From Roridomyces roridus (taxonomy: Eukaryota > Basidiomycota > Agaricomycetes > Agaricales > Mycenaceae), in the NCBI GenBank assembly GCA_029378245.1, contig JARKIF010000007.1, positions 1,860,001 through 1,924,000 on the forward strand: a stretch of 64,000 nt of DNA, written 5' to 3'. Every line of letters begins with the position of its first letter. The first letter of the stretch is position 1. Position numbers and translations under genes: made by a program. Below are positions 1-11,794 of this stretch, piece by piece. The notes below the pieces were generated by a model, which saw only the letters and a list, made by a program, of their open reading frames with translations, had not been told where the DNA came from and searched no databases.

Positions 1-1
1 C

Positions 2-178
2 GTCCTCGACTGTATTCGAACCCTTCCTTCAGCCGCGTCAAACCTCTCGTTACGACGCGGACAGAAAGGAAGTGCTTCTTCTCATCTTCTGAGCGACCAT
101 GGAACAAAGGTGAGTGTGGATTCTTCTCGATGTGCTCATGTCGACAAGACGCCGTGGACGTCGCAGGGGACACCTTAA
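2..178 (+). CDS. Possible 3' end of a gene running in from the left edge
   Basis: Frame 2 is open from the left edge. It can be spliced over a short GT-AG gap of about 39 bases beginning at 113, then ends at a TAA at 176-178. The predicted tail is short, serine- and arginine-rich and shows no domain I recognise. The 39-base intron would be shorter than the 45-60 bases usual in this window, which weakens the call. It could equally be 5' flank of the E2 gene downstream. Confidence 0.2.
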   Translation, partial: VLDCIRTLPSAASNLSLRRGQKGSASSHLLSDHGTKVSVDSSRCAHVDKTPWTSQGTP

Positions 179-542
179 ATAGCTTTATTTCTCTGCCAAC
201 TCCCTAGCTTTTTGTACTCTATGTTGCCTTGAATACATCTTTTTTTATCCATTCGAAAAGAAGGTCGAGGAAGGAATTGGCTTACAGTTACACCGCATCT
301 TGCCTTATTCAGCCCGCTTGGCCCAAACAAGCGACAAAACACAGCGACGACAAGCGCTACAGCTTGTTCCTTCACCACCACCACCGAGTCCCATCCTTCA
401 TCCTCGTGAGTCTCGCTGCTGCCCTGTTCCTGCCCCCGCTCATCGTCATCCGCCCCATTTCCCTCGATTGCTTTCCTTGTCGCCCTTTGACCGATCTCGT
501 GCGATTACAATCGATTCAAGTGCACCAGTCCCCTCTCCAGAC

Positions 543-1270
<728 letters not shown>

Positions 1271-2285
1271 TGTGAGGCTACAAGTCGCGGCCGGCGTCGA
1301 TGTATACCGACTGCCCGGGTGTAGAATTATGTTCCAATGGCGCCTTCGTCCTGTACTCTGTCATACTCTTTTTTTCCTGCTGTTACAATCCATCTTCTTC
1401 CCAGTACATTACTTTTGGCGTGGGAGATGTCGATCAGCATTCAATCAGAGACACTTTCTTTTGGTACCTCGTCACTGAAAAGTTTCTGCTGGCTCGCTCC
1501 GTGCTTTCACGACTTACGGCGTAAATCGCCAGGACCCCCAACAATCCAAGTACAGTGGGCTGGCCAAATCCCGATCACAAAATGAATTCAATGAAAGTTT
1601 CTCTGCCGCAATGACGAATCTGCCGCGTACCCACCAACGAGGATCATGTAAACGGCCCCCCAGTGTTTGCAGTGAACTACAGAGAAGCTATTCACGCACT
1701 GCAATGTCGATGTCGGGGATAGATACCTTTTTCTCCGTCGACGTCTCCTTTGGTCTACGTCTACATACCTACGACGTCGGACAACATCATGGCGGCCCCT
1801 TTTGTCAGCTCCGACTCGTCATTCTGGTCTCAACTCGTTTCTGAGAGCGACATTTCAAGACCCCGAACGACGTCGTTGCACAAAGAAGCAGACTTGAAAC
1901 GTGGTAGCACCGCATAAATCTGTCTGGCGCTGATCCTCCGACGTTCTCTGACTTGTGCCAAAAGAATGTATGAATGTATCGTTATCTCGTTGATCGCCTG
2001 CTGTGTCAACAGTCAACCGGCCCTCGAATCCTCCTACTCTCGAGACTGGCTTTTTCAATTTCAATTCGTATTGTCGCCCGAGAAACCCGGGGGAGGGTTT
2101 GCTACACCACGGATCGAGGACCTTTCGCGGTTCGGTTCCGTGCGGTAGAGGAGTAAGAGGACCAAGTCCCGCCGCCGGTCCGAGATGTCCAGGGCCTTTG
2201 GACGACGATATTTGAGCAGCAGGATGCAAAGACCGAAAAGTCGCTCAAGCAGCGAGTAACCTCCTCCCCCTCCTCCAAGTAAAAT
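1271..2285. other. Intergenic, no gene recognised
   Basis: About 1 kb between the E2 gene and the DUF6593 gene. Short open frames occur on both strands but none has a recognisable domain or splice structure. Nothing repetitive was seen. Confidence 0.5.
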
Positions 2286-2982
2286 ATGCCCTCCAACTCA
2301 CACATGCACCAAAATCCATACAACGGCTGGTCGGATTCCGCCTCGCGTTCCGGGGCACCGCGGCCCTCTGTCTTTGGTGCCCTGCCAGTACCCGACGCCT
2401 CACGGTGCTGCACCCATCGCACCTGGACCTCCCAGCCGGCACGCAGCGCTCACGACCTTCACTATGACGAGTCTGGACCCGACGGTCCTCAACTGCGTCG
2501 TCGTCGGCCCTCAAGGACGCGTTCAATATCGCGTGTCGACGGACGATACCTTGCCAGGCTACACCGTCATCAAGCGCCTTCCGCCTCCTAGTGCGCCTAA
2601 TAGCGCCTCTGGGAGTGCTGGTGCTGGTGTAGGTGCAGGGGAAGCCAGGAGCATCGCTCTCATCGAATGGCACCCACGACACCCGCGCGTCGAGGTGCGC
2701 GGTAGCGTGCCCAAACAAGACGTCCGCGACTGGCTCCGCATGTCGCGTGATCAGACGTACAGGACCATGGCCCTTCGCGAGGCGCAGTATACCTGGGCCC
2801 CGGATTCACGTAGTGCGGGGCAGATTAACTTGCATGCTGCGACCCACTTTTTTGGTCGGCTTTCGCAGCATGCGCCGGATTCGGTGTTGATTGAGCTCAC
2901 TGCGGACGCGCTGCAGCTGGGGCTTTTGGATACGGCTGTGGTGGTTGCGGTTCTGCTCCATTGCGGGCTGAACATTGATTGA
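2286..2982 (+). CDS. DUF6593-type protein, with an apparent one-base frame break near the N-terminus
   Basis: Mushroom-specific family of unknown function. The C-terminal part reads in one frame from the ATG at 2464: it starts MTSLDPTVLNC and contains IALIEWHPRHPRVEVRG, the segment DWLRMSRDQTYRTM and an aromatic YTWAP, in the order I associate with DUF6593. A second frame from the ATG at 2286 encodes MPSNSHMHQNPYNGWS and PSVFGALP, which resembles the natural N-terminus of this family. The two frames meet around 2376-2392, in a stretch with CCC runs, and need one base skipped. No plausible intron bridges them. Either the gene starts at 2464 or, as I think likelier, it starts at 2286 and the sequence has an extra base. 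Family name is from memory of conserved residues. Confidence 0.72.
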
Positions 2983-3184
2983 ATGAATGCGCTCAGTTTT
3001 CTAATCTACTTACTTACTTACTTTAATCGATCCGCTGGCCGCTTATATTTTTTGCACTACGTACCTTACCTTAGCCTTCGATATTCTCACGTATAATAAT
3101 GCTGTCTATAGATTTCTTGTCTTCACCAAGTGATTGTCTCTCTCTAAAATACATGAGTTGGGGTGTCTACACAGGCTCCGAATC

Positions 3185-4571
3185 TCAATCAATATTCATC
3201 CTCATCCGCCCAATATACCCCCTCTTCCGCATCTCCTCCAACCGCGCACACTCGGGGTTCGCGTTGTAGATCTCGTACGAGGACGGGAGGAGGGTTTTGA
3301 GGTGCTGTGAGGATAGTATCAAGATGAAGAAGAAGAAGAAGGAAGTAGGGACTGAAGACGCACGGCGATGCGCTCCGGCGTCGGTGGGTGCGTGTTGAGG
3401 AACTTGGGGACGGAGGTCTTTTCAAGCTTGTTAAGGTCTTGGAAGACGCTGTGGGTGGCCGATTAGCACGAGGAGCCATCATGGGTGCAATATTGGAACG
3501 TACCGAGGGGCCGCAGCGGGGTCGTAGCAGGCGCGCGACATGAGCTTGATGCCGACAATGTCCGCTGTATACATTTCATTAGTCTCTTGCTCGTGTGTCT
3601 GAGAGACTGGAATATGTATACGCACCCTCCGTCTCGAGTTTGCGCGAATGCGGGAGGTTGTAGAGGTACTCTGTGAGCATCGAGGACACGTAAAAGTCGA
3701 TGCCCATGAGGAAGAGGAGCCCTGTCAATGGGAGGAAAAGCTTGCTTGTCGAAACGCGCTCAGCGGTGTGGCGCATCGTGACGTGCCCGATTTCTATAGC
3801 TCAGATGTGAATTTAGTAAAATGGGTGTAGGACAACGACGGACCGTGTCCGATGATAGCAGCCAGCCCCTCTTCATTCCGTGCGACAGGCATGATCCCGG
3901 TGGACACGCAGACGAGGCCAGGGGCAGCGAACGCGTTGACAAAGTTTCTGTCGTTGACGACGAGCACGACCCACTCCTTATCCGGGTGCATCGTCGGCGA
4001 CCGCGGGATCTCGGCGTTGCCGAATGCAGGGACGCTCCAGAAGTCTATCACGTCCTCGCCGTTGAGAGGCGACTCGCCTTCGAGGTGCCCGAGGTTGGAG
4101 GAAGAGATGATACGGCGCGTTATGCGGCGGACTTGTTGCGTGAGGGGATGCTCGAAGGGGAGGACGCGGCCTTGGAATTCACGTAGAGCATCTTCCAACG
4201 CTTGCTTGCCTATCAGCTCTTCTTCCTCTTGGGATATTGTCATGAACCGCCGTCGGCCTGTTTCAGGTGCGTTCTCCAAACTGACATAGTTTGAGACTGA
4301 AGGGATTCGAGAGACTTGAAGAGACGCACTGTGTTACATAGTAGCCTCCCAGTAAAAGACCAATGGTTACACCGATATACGTCCCAGTAGGTCTATCGGT
4401 TCGTGGTGGCCTGGATATCGGACCAGAAGAGTAGAACCGTGGTCGAATGCTGGGTATTTGGAGCTGGGAAGACCGAGGCAAGAGACATCGGCGCAGAACC
4501 TTGAGGCGGAGTCATTGGGTGTGTATGCTGGTTGAGAAGGACGTCCAGACCGTAGATGAGCGTTGGTACAT
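3185..4571 (-). CDS. oma1: OMA1-type mitochondrial inner-membrane metalloprotease (peptidase M48)
   Basis: ATP-independent zinc protease of the mitochondrial inner membrane, involved in stress-activated quality control. The zinc motif HEIGH appears once the intron after IIGH is removed (GHEIGHVTMRHTAERVS). Before it lie the conserved VLVVNDRNFVNAFAAPG and GIMPVARNEEGLAAIIG; after it comes a hydrophobic stretch (LFLPLTGLLFLMGIDFYV) and the third zinc-ligand region, with C-terminal exons ending MRMNID. The N-terminus is rich in arginine and serine (RRCLLPRSS, RPRFYSS), like a mitochondrial presequence, followed by a TM segment GVTIGLLLGGYYV. The start at 4571 requires a 51-base intron with a non-consensus donor (gtctgg), so the first exon is less certain than the rest. 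No frame breaks were seen, unlike the neighbours. Confidence 0.9.
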
Positions 4572-5838
4572 GGGATGGATGGAGAAACGGACAACCTTGA
4601 GACGCGACGCGACCTGGCAGGAAACACGCGGACGGACGGCCATCACTGGCGGAATTCTAATTGCAGAAAAAAATCGATTGCCGCCCTGGCCCCTCTTCAA
4701 TCCGACCCGAGAAATTCCTACATGACGGTGTACAATTACATATAAAACATCGCGCTCGACAGGTTCAAGTAAGTAGTAATTGAGAAGTTGCATCCGTCCA
4801 TTCACCCGCGACGGCTTCAAAGATCAAACCCGAGTCCCGTACTCCAGCGACCCTGCGCTCGCGGAGAACAAAACTGATTTAACGCGTTTCGAGACGCAGA
4901 TTACGTTACGTTTTTTGGCGAGGCACTCCAAGTTGCAGCTCGGAATCTTGGGGCATGGATGCAAGGAGAAAGTTGAGTACGTGCAAAGGAATAGACCGTC
5001 TACTGAAGAAACATGTAGCAGTGCGCACGCGGGCTGTTCCAGTTTGGGACAGGAGTCGACAATCTTCCTTCCTTCCTTCCTTCTTTATCGACGCCGTCCA
5101 AGTCTGCAACACGCACGGTCAGCACTCTTCGCCCTTGTCACGGCGCATGGAAATGTCCAGATGAGGCTCTAACAGCTTTCTGGCCAGACGAAATAATCGT
5201 ATGCAATTTCGTGGCCGTTGAGACCACAACGCCTCTAAGTACTGTCGTGAAGGACTCCCGATTGGTATGCATGTCTGAGTCACGTATGTTGAGATTCTCA
5301 GCCAGTCAGAGTTAACGTTTGCGTCGCAGTTTTCAGAGGTCGTCTGCAAGAACAGATGCAGATGCAGGCATAGAGAAGATTCGTCAAGCAAATTTCAGTG
5401 GAGGGATACCAAGAAGCGCGTCTATTTCAATTTGTTTCATTTCACGGACATGTGCGGATTCGATTTCGGACTCGAGGCGGGTTGGAGCGGTCTGTTGGTC
5501 CGTGACTCCGTGTGGTTGCGTGAATGACGAGATGGTCTAGAGGCGCGTATCTTGCGGATTACGAGGATCGACCAGCAACTCAACAAGGCAACTGTTGTTG
5601 TCCATAGAATTAAATTCGGTTTCCGCGCAGGTTAGGCTGGTTTCCTGGATGGTGGCGAGAGTTGGTACCAAAAGTCGTTAGCGGATTCGAGGTGGGTACA
5701 TATGTGCGAGACAGTTGAGCGCCGCACACGGACATTCGGAGCAAACCCAATTTGAATTTGTCATCACGCCCTGCCGCGCCTGATGATGTCCCTATACATA
5801 GAATACGCAACACAACCAACTCTCCGTCTTACCACAAC
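4572..5838. other. Long divergent intergenic region
   Basis: The OMA1 gene (minus) and the BAR-SH3 gene (plus) diverge from here, so both promoters should lie within. A CCTT-repeat microsatellite sits near 5067-5085. No gene or RNA was recognised. Confidence 0.5.
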
Positions 5839-8020
5839 ATGGCCGGAAAGCAGGTCCGTAAAAATCACCATATTTCTTCCTAGCAGATTTCTCACATCTT
5901 GTTCTTAGCTCGGGAAGCTCAGACAGGCACGTTCTGGCGGCGCACACGACGCTAAAGCTAATCGTACCACTTTTTTTGATAGTGGGCGGGCGAAGTGATT
6001 TCTTCGCGGGACAAGACGACCGTTTCGGACGAGTTCAAGGAGCTTGAGAAGGATGTCGAGCTACGGAGAGATGGTGCCCATAGGTGTGTCTTTGTGCGGC
6101 TACAATGGCATTGTCGCATGCGGCCTCATTTCATATCACGCTAGGCTGTTCGTAGCGTCCGAGACGTACCATAGACATCTGTCCAAGCGAAAGGACAATG
6201 CGGCGCTGGACGACGCGGACAAGTTGCTCCCTGTCGAAGCTCTGGGCGTTGTCATGATCATCCACGGCGAGGAGTTTGGGTCCGACTCGGCGTTCGGGAA
6301 CTCTCTCGTCAATCTGGGCCGCGCGCACTGTAACGTTGCGAAGCTGCAGGAGACATTTGCTCAGTCGTTGCACGACAACTTTATGGCGTCCCTCCTGCGC
6401 TTTGCGGACGATATCAAAGAGTACGAGGCGCTCAAGAAGAAATTCGAGAGCAGGAGGTAATTTCTCTTATCCCTCTGTATGAAAACATTCCTAATCGCGC
6501 TACAGACTGAGTCTCGATGCCGCCAACGCCAAGAACGAGAAGATGAAGAACAGCAAGAAGGACCGCGAGAGGCGGGATGCGGAGGAGGACATGCAGATTG
6601 CCAAGAGCCGCTACGAGGAGACGGCGGAAGAACTCGAGGCACATATGCACGCGATCCAGGAGAATGAGATCGTCCAACTGCGCGATCTAACGGGGCTCCT
6701 AACGAACGAGATCAAGTTTGTCGAGGAATACCTGGATGTCCTCCGCGACACGCGTGCGAACTGGCCGAGCGAGTGAGTTGCCTTGCTTATCGTTGACGCA
6801 TGTAATACTGATTTCATATCCAGCTCGCCGCAACCCCGCTCGCGTATCCCGCAGAAGCCCAGCGCTCCTCAGCAGTTTGGCTCGGTGCGCTCGCAACGCT
6901 CTGTGCCGATCCCTGCTGCGCGTGCTTCCGAGTCATCGGAGGATGAAGATCCTCGAGGAACGCCGTCACGTCCATCCTCACGCCCTCCATCTCGCCCTGC
7001 CTCGCGCGCGTCTCGCAAGCGTTCGGATAGCGCTGCTTCTGAGAAAGAGCCGAAAGACAAGCGTCGGATGAGCGTTGCTGGCTGGGCTTCCAGCGCCGTC
7101 GGGAGTGTCACGGGTCGTGGGAAGAAGAGCAAAGAGTTTGCCAGTCTGCAGGACGACGATGATTCGGAACATCGGGATTCTGGTCCAGGGGAGTCGGACG
7201 GCGGTTCGATCCATCGGCGGCCGTCGAAAGGTGGTAACGCCACGCCGAGCACGACGCCCAAGCTGCCCTACGCGGATACTCAAACCGCCGTCGCAGGTCC
7301 AGCGCAAGGTCGTGCGGGCGCTGTACGACTTTAGCGGCTCTTCGGACGAGTTGACGTTCAAGGTCGGGGACCAGATTTATGTGGTCAACGAGGTGCTGGA
7401 TGGGTGGTGGATGGGCGAGCTGAATGGGAGACAGGGGTTGTTCCCCACACCTTACACGGAGGTGCTTCCCTGACAAGCCGGCGCTGCCCTGGCGTCCAGG
7501 TGGAAATCCTCTTGGGGTCGACAGCGAGGAGGAAGACTGATGAAGATCACTTTGGTCCACCACTGTCAGCTGCCAGCCCGTTCTTTGGTGACACGGATGC
7601 TGCGAGTGTGATGAGCAGTGTAGCGGATGACGATGACGAGCGTGGACTGATGCCCTCTGTTGCTCGGTTTCAAGAGCGGCCTTCGGTGCCGCGGCGGTCT
7701 ACGACTGGGGATGTGCATGGCTTGAAGAAGGCGCCGCCCCCGCCACCTCCCAGGCGCACGGGCACACACTCTACGTCTGCGAGTCCGGCTATTCCCGAAC
7801 GCCGGCCGAATGGCGTGCAATGTCGGCCTCGGGGGCGCGGCCACGTCCAGCCGTCGTTTTCATCGGAGAGTGGACATTCTGGGTATGATCGCTCTCCGTT
7901 TGAGAGCGCGACAGAGCTGGATTCGACGCTTGCCCGAGCAGCAATGGGTGTATGGATTTCAAGCAGAATCCGTTCAAGCCCAAAGGGATGTGTAGTAACT
8001 GCTTCGAGTATCATGCTTAG
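5839..8020 (+). CDS. BAR-SH3 adaptor protein (amphiphysin/Rvs167-like), with several apparent frame breaks
   Basis: Likely bends membranes and links them to actin during endocytosis. MAGKQ is followed by a short exon, then WAGEVISSRDKTTVSDEF and a long helical BAR region to about 6772 (exons 5839-5853, 5909-5926, 5983-6083, 6145-6456, 6506-6772). A Ser/Arg/Pro-rich linker follows, then an SH3 domain (VVRALYDFSGSSDELTF, GWWMGELNGRQGLFP) and a proline-rich tail (APPPPPPRR) ending KPKGMCSNCFEYHA at 8020. The intron 5927-5982 is GC-AG. After the BAR domain the frame must be shifted at about 7270, 7472 and 7540, each by skipping one base beside a short homopolymer, and again near 7820-7960. The protein is recognisable across every break, which suggests base-calling errors rather than decay, but a young pseudogene cannot be excluded. 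Confidence 0.84.
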
Positions 8021-8295
8021 AGACCTGCGTATTTATTTTTTATCGTACACGAGAAATATTATTTTTTGAATCTTCGGCTTCCAGAGACCCTCCGAGGACC
8101 GAGGCCGAGGTCGAGACCCTGTCGATCATTATTACGAAAGGAGATCGTCACTGGGCGGGGTTGCCGTTTTTGGGATTGACAGGGATCACTTCACTGAGGA
8201 CCGGCCTCTCACGCTGTACTACCACTTGGACTCGGACTTGTACACCTCCAGCTGAGCTTACCTCTGCCAACCGCTGGTAGCTGAGCTGAGCTGCG

Positions 8296-9115
8296 ATGCC
8301 TGGCGCCGTCACACTCAACACTCGCAAGATTGTCATCCTTGGTTCACGGTCTGTGGGTGAGCAACACCCTCTCCTTCCCTCGTCATATGTATTAGAATTT
8401 TTTGGCTGATTTGAGTGTAGGCAAATCGTCGCTTGTGAAGCAGTTTGTGGACAATCATTTCGCCGAGTCGTATTACCCGACTATCGAGACGTCGGCCACG
8501 AAGACGATCAGGTACCAAGGGGTGGATTATCCATGTGAATTAATAGATACCGCCGGGCAGGTGAGTTTTTTTGCGTGGTGGTGGTGGTACTAGTGGCGCA
8601 CACTGGCAGGCTCAATGACAATTTGAAGGACGAATTTTCTCAACTAAATTCGCAATATGCCATTGGAATACATGGCTACGTATTGGTCTATTCCATCGCC
8701 TCGAGGAAATCCTTCGAGATGATTCAGATCGTTTATGACAAGGTGGACTTTCATTTTTTGGTCGTGTGCCGCCGCCGCAGTAGTGTGTACTCACTCACCT
8801 TGCAGATATTAAATTATACGGGGCTGCCTAGCGTCCCCGCTATCATCGTCGGGTCCAAGTCCGATTTGCGTACGAGTCGACGGGTCGATGCGCAGGAGGG
8901 ACAACAGCTTGCGCGCGAGAACCAGGCAGCTTGGATCGAGGCTAGCGCGTTGCAGAACCAGAACGTCGGTGAGTGCACCCGTGCATTTGACCCACACACA
9001 TTTATGTTATGTTATGTTACTTACAGCCCGGGTCTTCGAACTTTGTTTGGAGGAAATTGAGAAAACCAACGCGCCGCCGCCACCGCCCAAAAGCTCTGGT
9101 TGCCTGGTGATGTGA
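8296..9115 (+). CDS. rhb1: Rheb-family small GTPase
   Basis: Rheb activates TORC1 on endomembranes. The spliced protein starts MPGAVTLNTRKIVILGS and has all G boxes: G1 split by an intron (GSRSVG/KSSLVKQF), switch I with the effector threonine in YYPTIETSATKTI, G3 DTAGQDEFSQ, G4 as GSKSDL instead of NKxD, and G5 as EASA. The Rheb hallmark of a non-glycine residue at the position of Ras Gly12 is visible (Arg in GSRSVGKSS). It ends PPPPPKSSGCLVM: the CLVM box predicts prenylation, farnesyl or geranylgeranyl depending on how the terminal Met is read. Exons include 8296-8356, 8421-8560 and one from 8629. All introns are GT-AG and no frame breaks were seen. Confidence 0.95.
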
Positions 9116-9909
9116 TATATGGATGGACCTTGGATTCGGAGGCTGCTTGATTTATGTATTGCATGATTTTTACGCGCGGAGGGAATGTACTTGCAGTCGC
9201 TTTTACCTACTCATGTTTGCAAATCCTAGAGGTATCGTTTTGGTCGAGCCACTCGAGCGGCAAAATGCACATCCCTGGTGTAGACGCCACATGCACACCT
9301 GCTGTTCCGGTTTGAGACCGCGCAGTTCTTCCTTCCTTCCTAGGTAAATTGAGACGATTCTTGGCACACGCGTGTTTGTGGAGATGCCGTGCGACGGCGA
9401 CGCCCACATGGTGAGCTTGCCGCGGTGTAGGCTCGATACAGCTTCTCGTTGCGTGAATCTGAAGACAGTCGTTCAGATCTAGCCGCGGTGCGGTCTTGAA
9501 GGCGCCAGTCGACGTGCATTCCAAATTATAAGTGAGGAAAAGCCGGTGGTGCGACGCTCGGCGACGGCGAAGCGATAAAAATTGGGCATGTTGGACCCTG
9601 AAGTGTCTTCACGCGACGTCCAGGGCACCCATGAGAGTACAGATTTCGTCAGGCGACCGTGCTTCGGAGTCCTCGTATCGAGTCATATATTCCCACAGAA
9701 ACCGCAGTCCAAATTTCCGTATGCAGAGAAATGCAAGCCCGCAGGAGACTGAATCCGAGTCAAATCCGAGTTGAGAGTCATGAAGTAAGCCAAAACACCG
9801 AACAAAACGGAGCGGAGTTTGAAATCCACCTTGTCTCTGGCACCCACCATCACCAAACCGCAGGCTCTGCTCCATCCTGGCCAACGACACATAAAGCGGG
9901 GCCGGTCGA
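9116..9909. other. Intergenic, no gene recognised
   Basis: About 790 bp between Rheb and TFIIE-alpha. It has a short CCTT microsatellite near 9330-9343. Nothing else was recognised. Confidence 0.5.
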
Positions 9910-11727
9910 ATGGCGACCAAAGAAGACCGGGAAACGCTCCGTCTGCTCGTCCAGCATGTTTCCCGTGCCTTTTACGAGCCCAAATACACTATCATTATGG
10001 ACCAGCTTGCGCGCCACATGGTGTGAGTTACGCGCTGCGCCGCACGATGGGTTTGCTGCTGCGCGAAATTTCCTTCCTTTTCCTGACCCTTTTCTCGAGT
10101 CTCAAAGACGACGATTTGGCCGGGCGCATGGGTCTGCAGCCAAAGGAGCTGAACAAGGTCATTGCGACCTTGTCTAACGACCGTTTGGTGCAGATGTCAG
10201 TCTCTTGTCCTCTCCAGTGGGTCTTGACGACACTGAATTGAATTGCAGCTACCGTCAAAACGAGCTCCGGGAGGGAGCCCAGCGTGCTACTGCAAAGCAG
10301 TATTACTACATCGACTACGAGCACTTTTGCAATGTCGTCAAGTGGCGGATAGCGCGCATGCGCAAGCAGATCGATACTAAAGGTCGCAATGTGCGTTTTC
10401 CTTCATTCGCTCATTATCAAGTTCCTTACCAGCGACAACGCAGGAGCTCGACAACAAAGGGTACATCTGCCCGCAATGCAAGACGTCGTACACACCCCTC
10501 GACGTGGACAAGCTGATGGACATGACGCTCAATGCACTCATCTGCGAGATTTGCCGGGCCGAGGTCGTCGACAACGAGGACGCAGAGTGTGTCATGGGGA
10601 GCAAGGATCGAATGCAGCGATTTAATCATCAGATGCGATTCATCCGTGCTGGGCTGCAGAAGAGCGAGGACATGACCCTGCCAGCGTGCGTCTTCTGACC
10701 TTCTGCTAAGCATATTGAATGCTCATCTGGCTGCAGTTTTGACGTCGCCATGTGGGTCAAGGCTCACCAGCCAGACACGGAGAAGCAGGACGGCGAGTCG
10801 GCACCGGGGGCAGGGCTCAAGATCGCTGGTGCAGACGGCGTCAAGCGGGAAGACGATGGGCCTGGTATACTGATCAGAAGCGACAAAGACGAGGCCACTC
10901 GCCGTCGCGAGTTGGATGCTCAGGCACAAGCCAAGCGCCAGCAGAACACACTCCCCGAGTGGCATCGTGTGAGCACTGTGTCTGGGCATCTGACGGCGCT
11001 GGGAAAGGAGGAGGAGGCGCGGGCTGCTGCGATGAATGCGGAGGCTGCTGCCTGTGGCTGCTGCGACTGCACCGGGGAGTTCGAACGACGATATCTTGCG
11101 TGGGCTTGGTGTTGTTGGTATGGGCGGCAGCAAGGATCGTCGGAGGTTCCCCACGGCGGGTATGGGTCCCGCAGAGATGGACTGTAAGCCTGTCATTAAC
11201 CACGAAGCCGAGTGTGAGTCCAGCTTATCCTTACTTGCCCTTCTCTGATGATATGCAGATTGGGATCGCTACTACGCGGGGCTCGAGACACCCGCTGTCA
11301 GTGCGCCTGGTAGCTCCGAGCTTGGAGTCGGCCCGGACGACTTTGGGGTGGACGACGACGAGGAAGACGTCAAGCCCAACATTCAATACATAGACTCGCT
11401 GAACGAGTACCGCAAGCGCGCGCGCTCTCAGGAAAAGGAGGCGGCGAATAAGATTGCCAAGATTGAGGAGACGAATGGGTTTGGGCACTACTTGGCTGAT
11501 GCACCTGCTCCCAAGGCGGAGCCTGAGCCTGAGCCTGTTCCTGAGGAACCGAAGGACGATCCTATCGTTTATGGTACCCTCTCTTTTTATCCATGCACGC
11601 CCTTCTGACGACCCCGCAGTGAATGGCACGCCCATGCCAGTATTCAAAGGTCACCGAGGCGGAGCACGATTTGATGACGCCCGAGGAGTATACGGCGTTC
11701 TTCCAGATCATGCAGGAGCAGATGTAG
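9910..11727 (+). CDS. tfa1: Transcription initiation factor TFIIE, alpha subunit
   Basis: TFIIE recruits TFIIH to the RNA polymerase II pre-initiation complex. The ATG at 9910 starts MATKEDRETLRLLVQHV; the extended winged helix follows (LKDDDLAGRMGLQPKELNKV, then YYYIDYEHFCNVVKWR). The zinc ribbon is CPQCKTSYTPLD ... CEICRAEV. A central acidic/charged region precedes the C-terminal IQYIDSLNEYRKRAR and EPEPEPVPEEP, and the end reads MTPEEYTAFFQIMQEQM. Two frame shifts are needed: near 11050 within an alanine run (GCTGCTGCCTGTGGC, one C surplus) and near 11651 (TTCAAAGGTC, one base surplus). Because TFIIE is essential, these more likely reflect base-calling than real breaks. Several GT-AG introns were used. 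The gene converges on the GH53 gene, with only 67 bp between stops. Confidence 0.93.
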
Positions 11728-11794
11728 GTTTGTTATGGATGTAGATTATTTTCTCATGTGCAATAATACTCAAAAATACATTCGATTCTTTTTA

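Noticed and set aside
175..384. Minus-strand and overlapping small frames at 0.2-0.8 kb
   Set aside because: They overlap the UBC4 leader and introns, and have no domain or conserved splice pattern.
7262..7550. Programmed +1 frameshifting at CCC-T sites in the BAR-SH3 gene and neighbours
   Set aside because: Several breaks first looked like CCC followed by a skipped T, as in known +1 sites, but each also fits one surplus base in a homopolymer, and unrelated genes show the same with A or G runs. Base-calling error is simpler.
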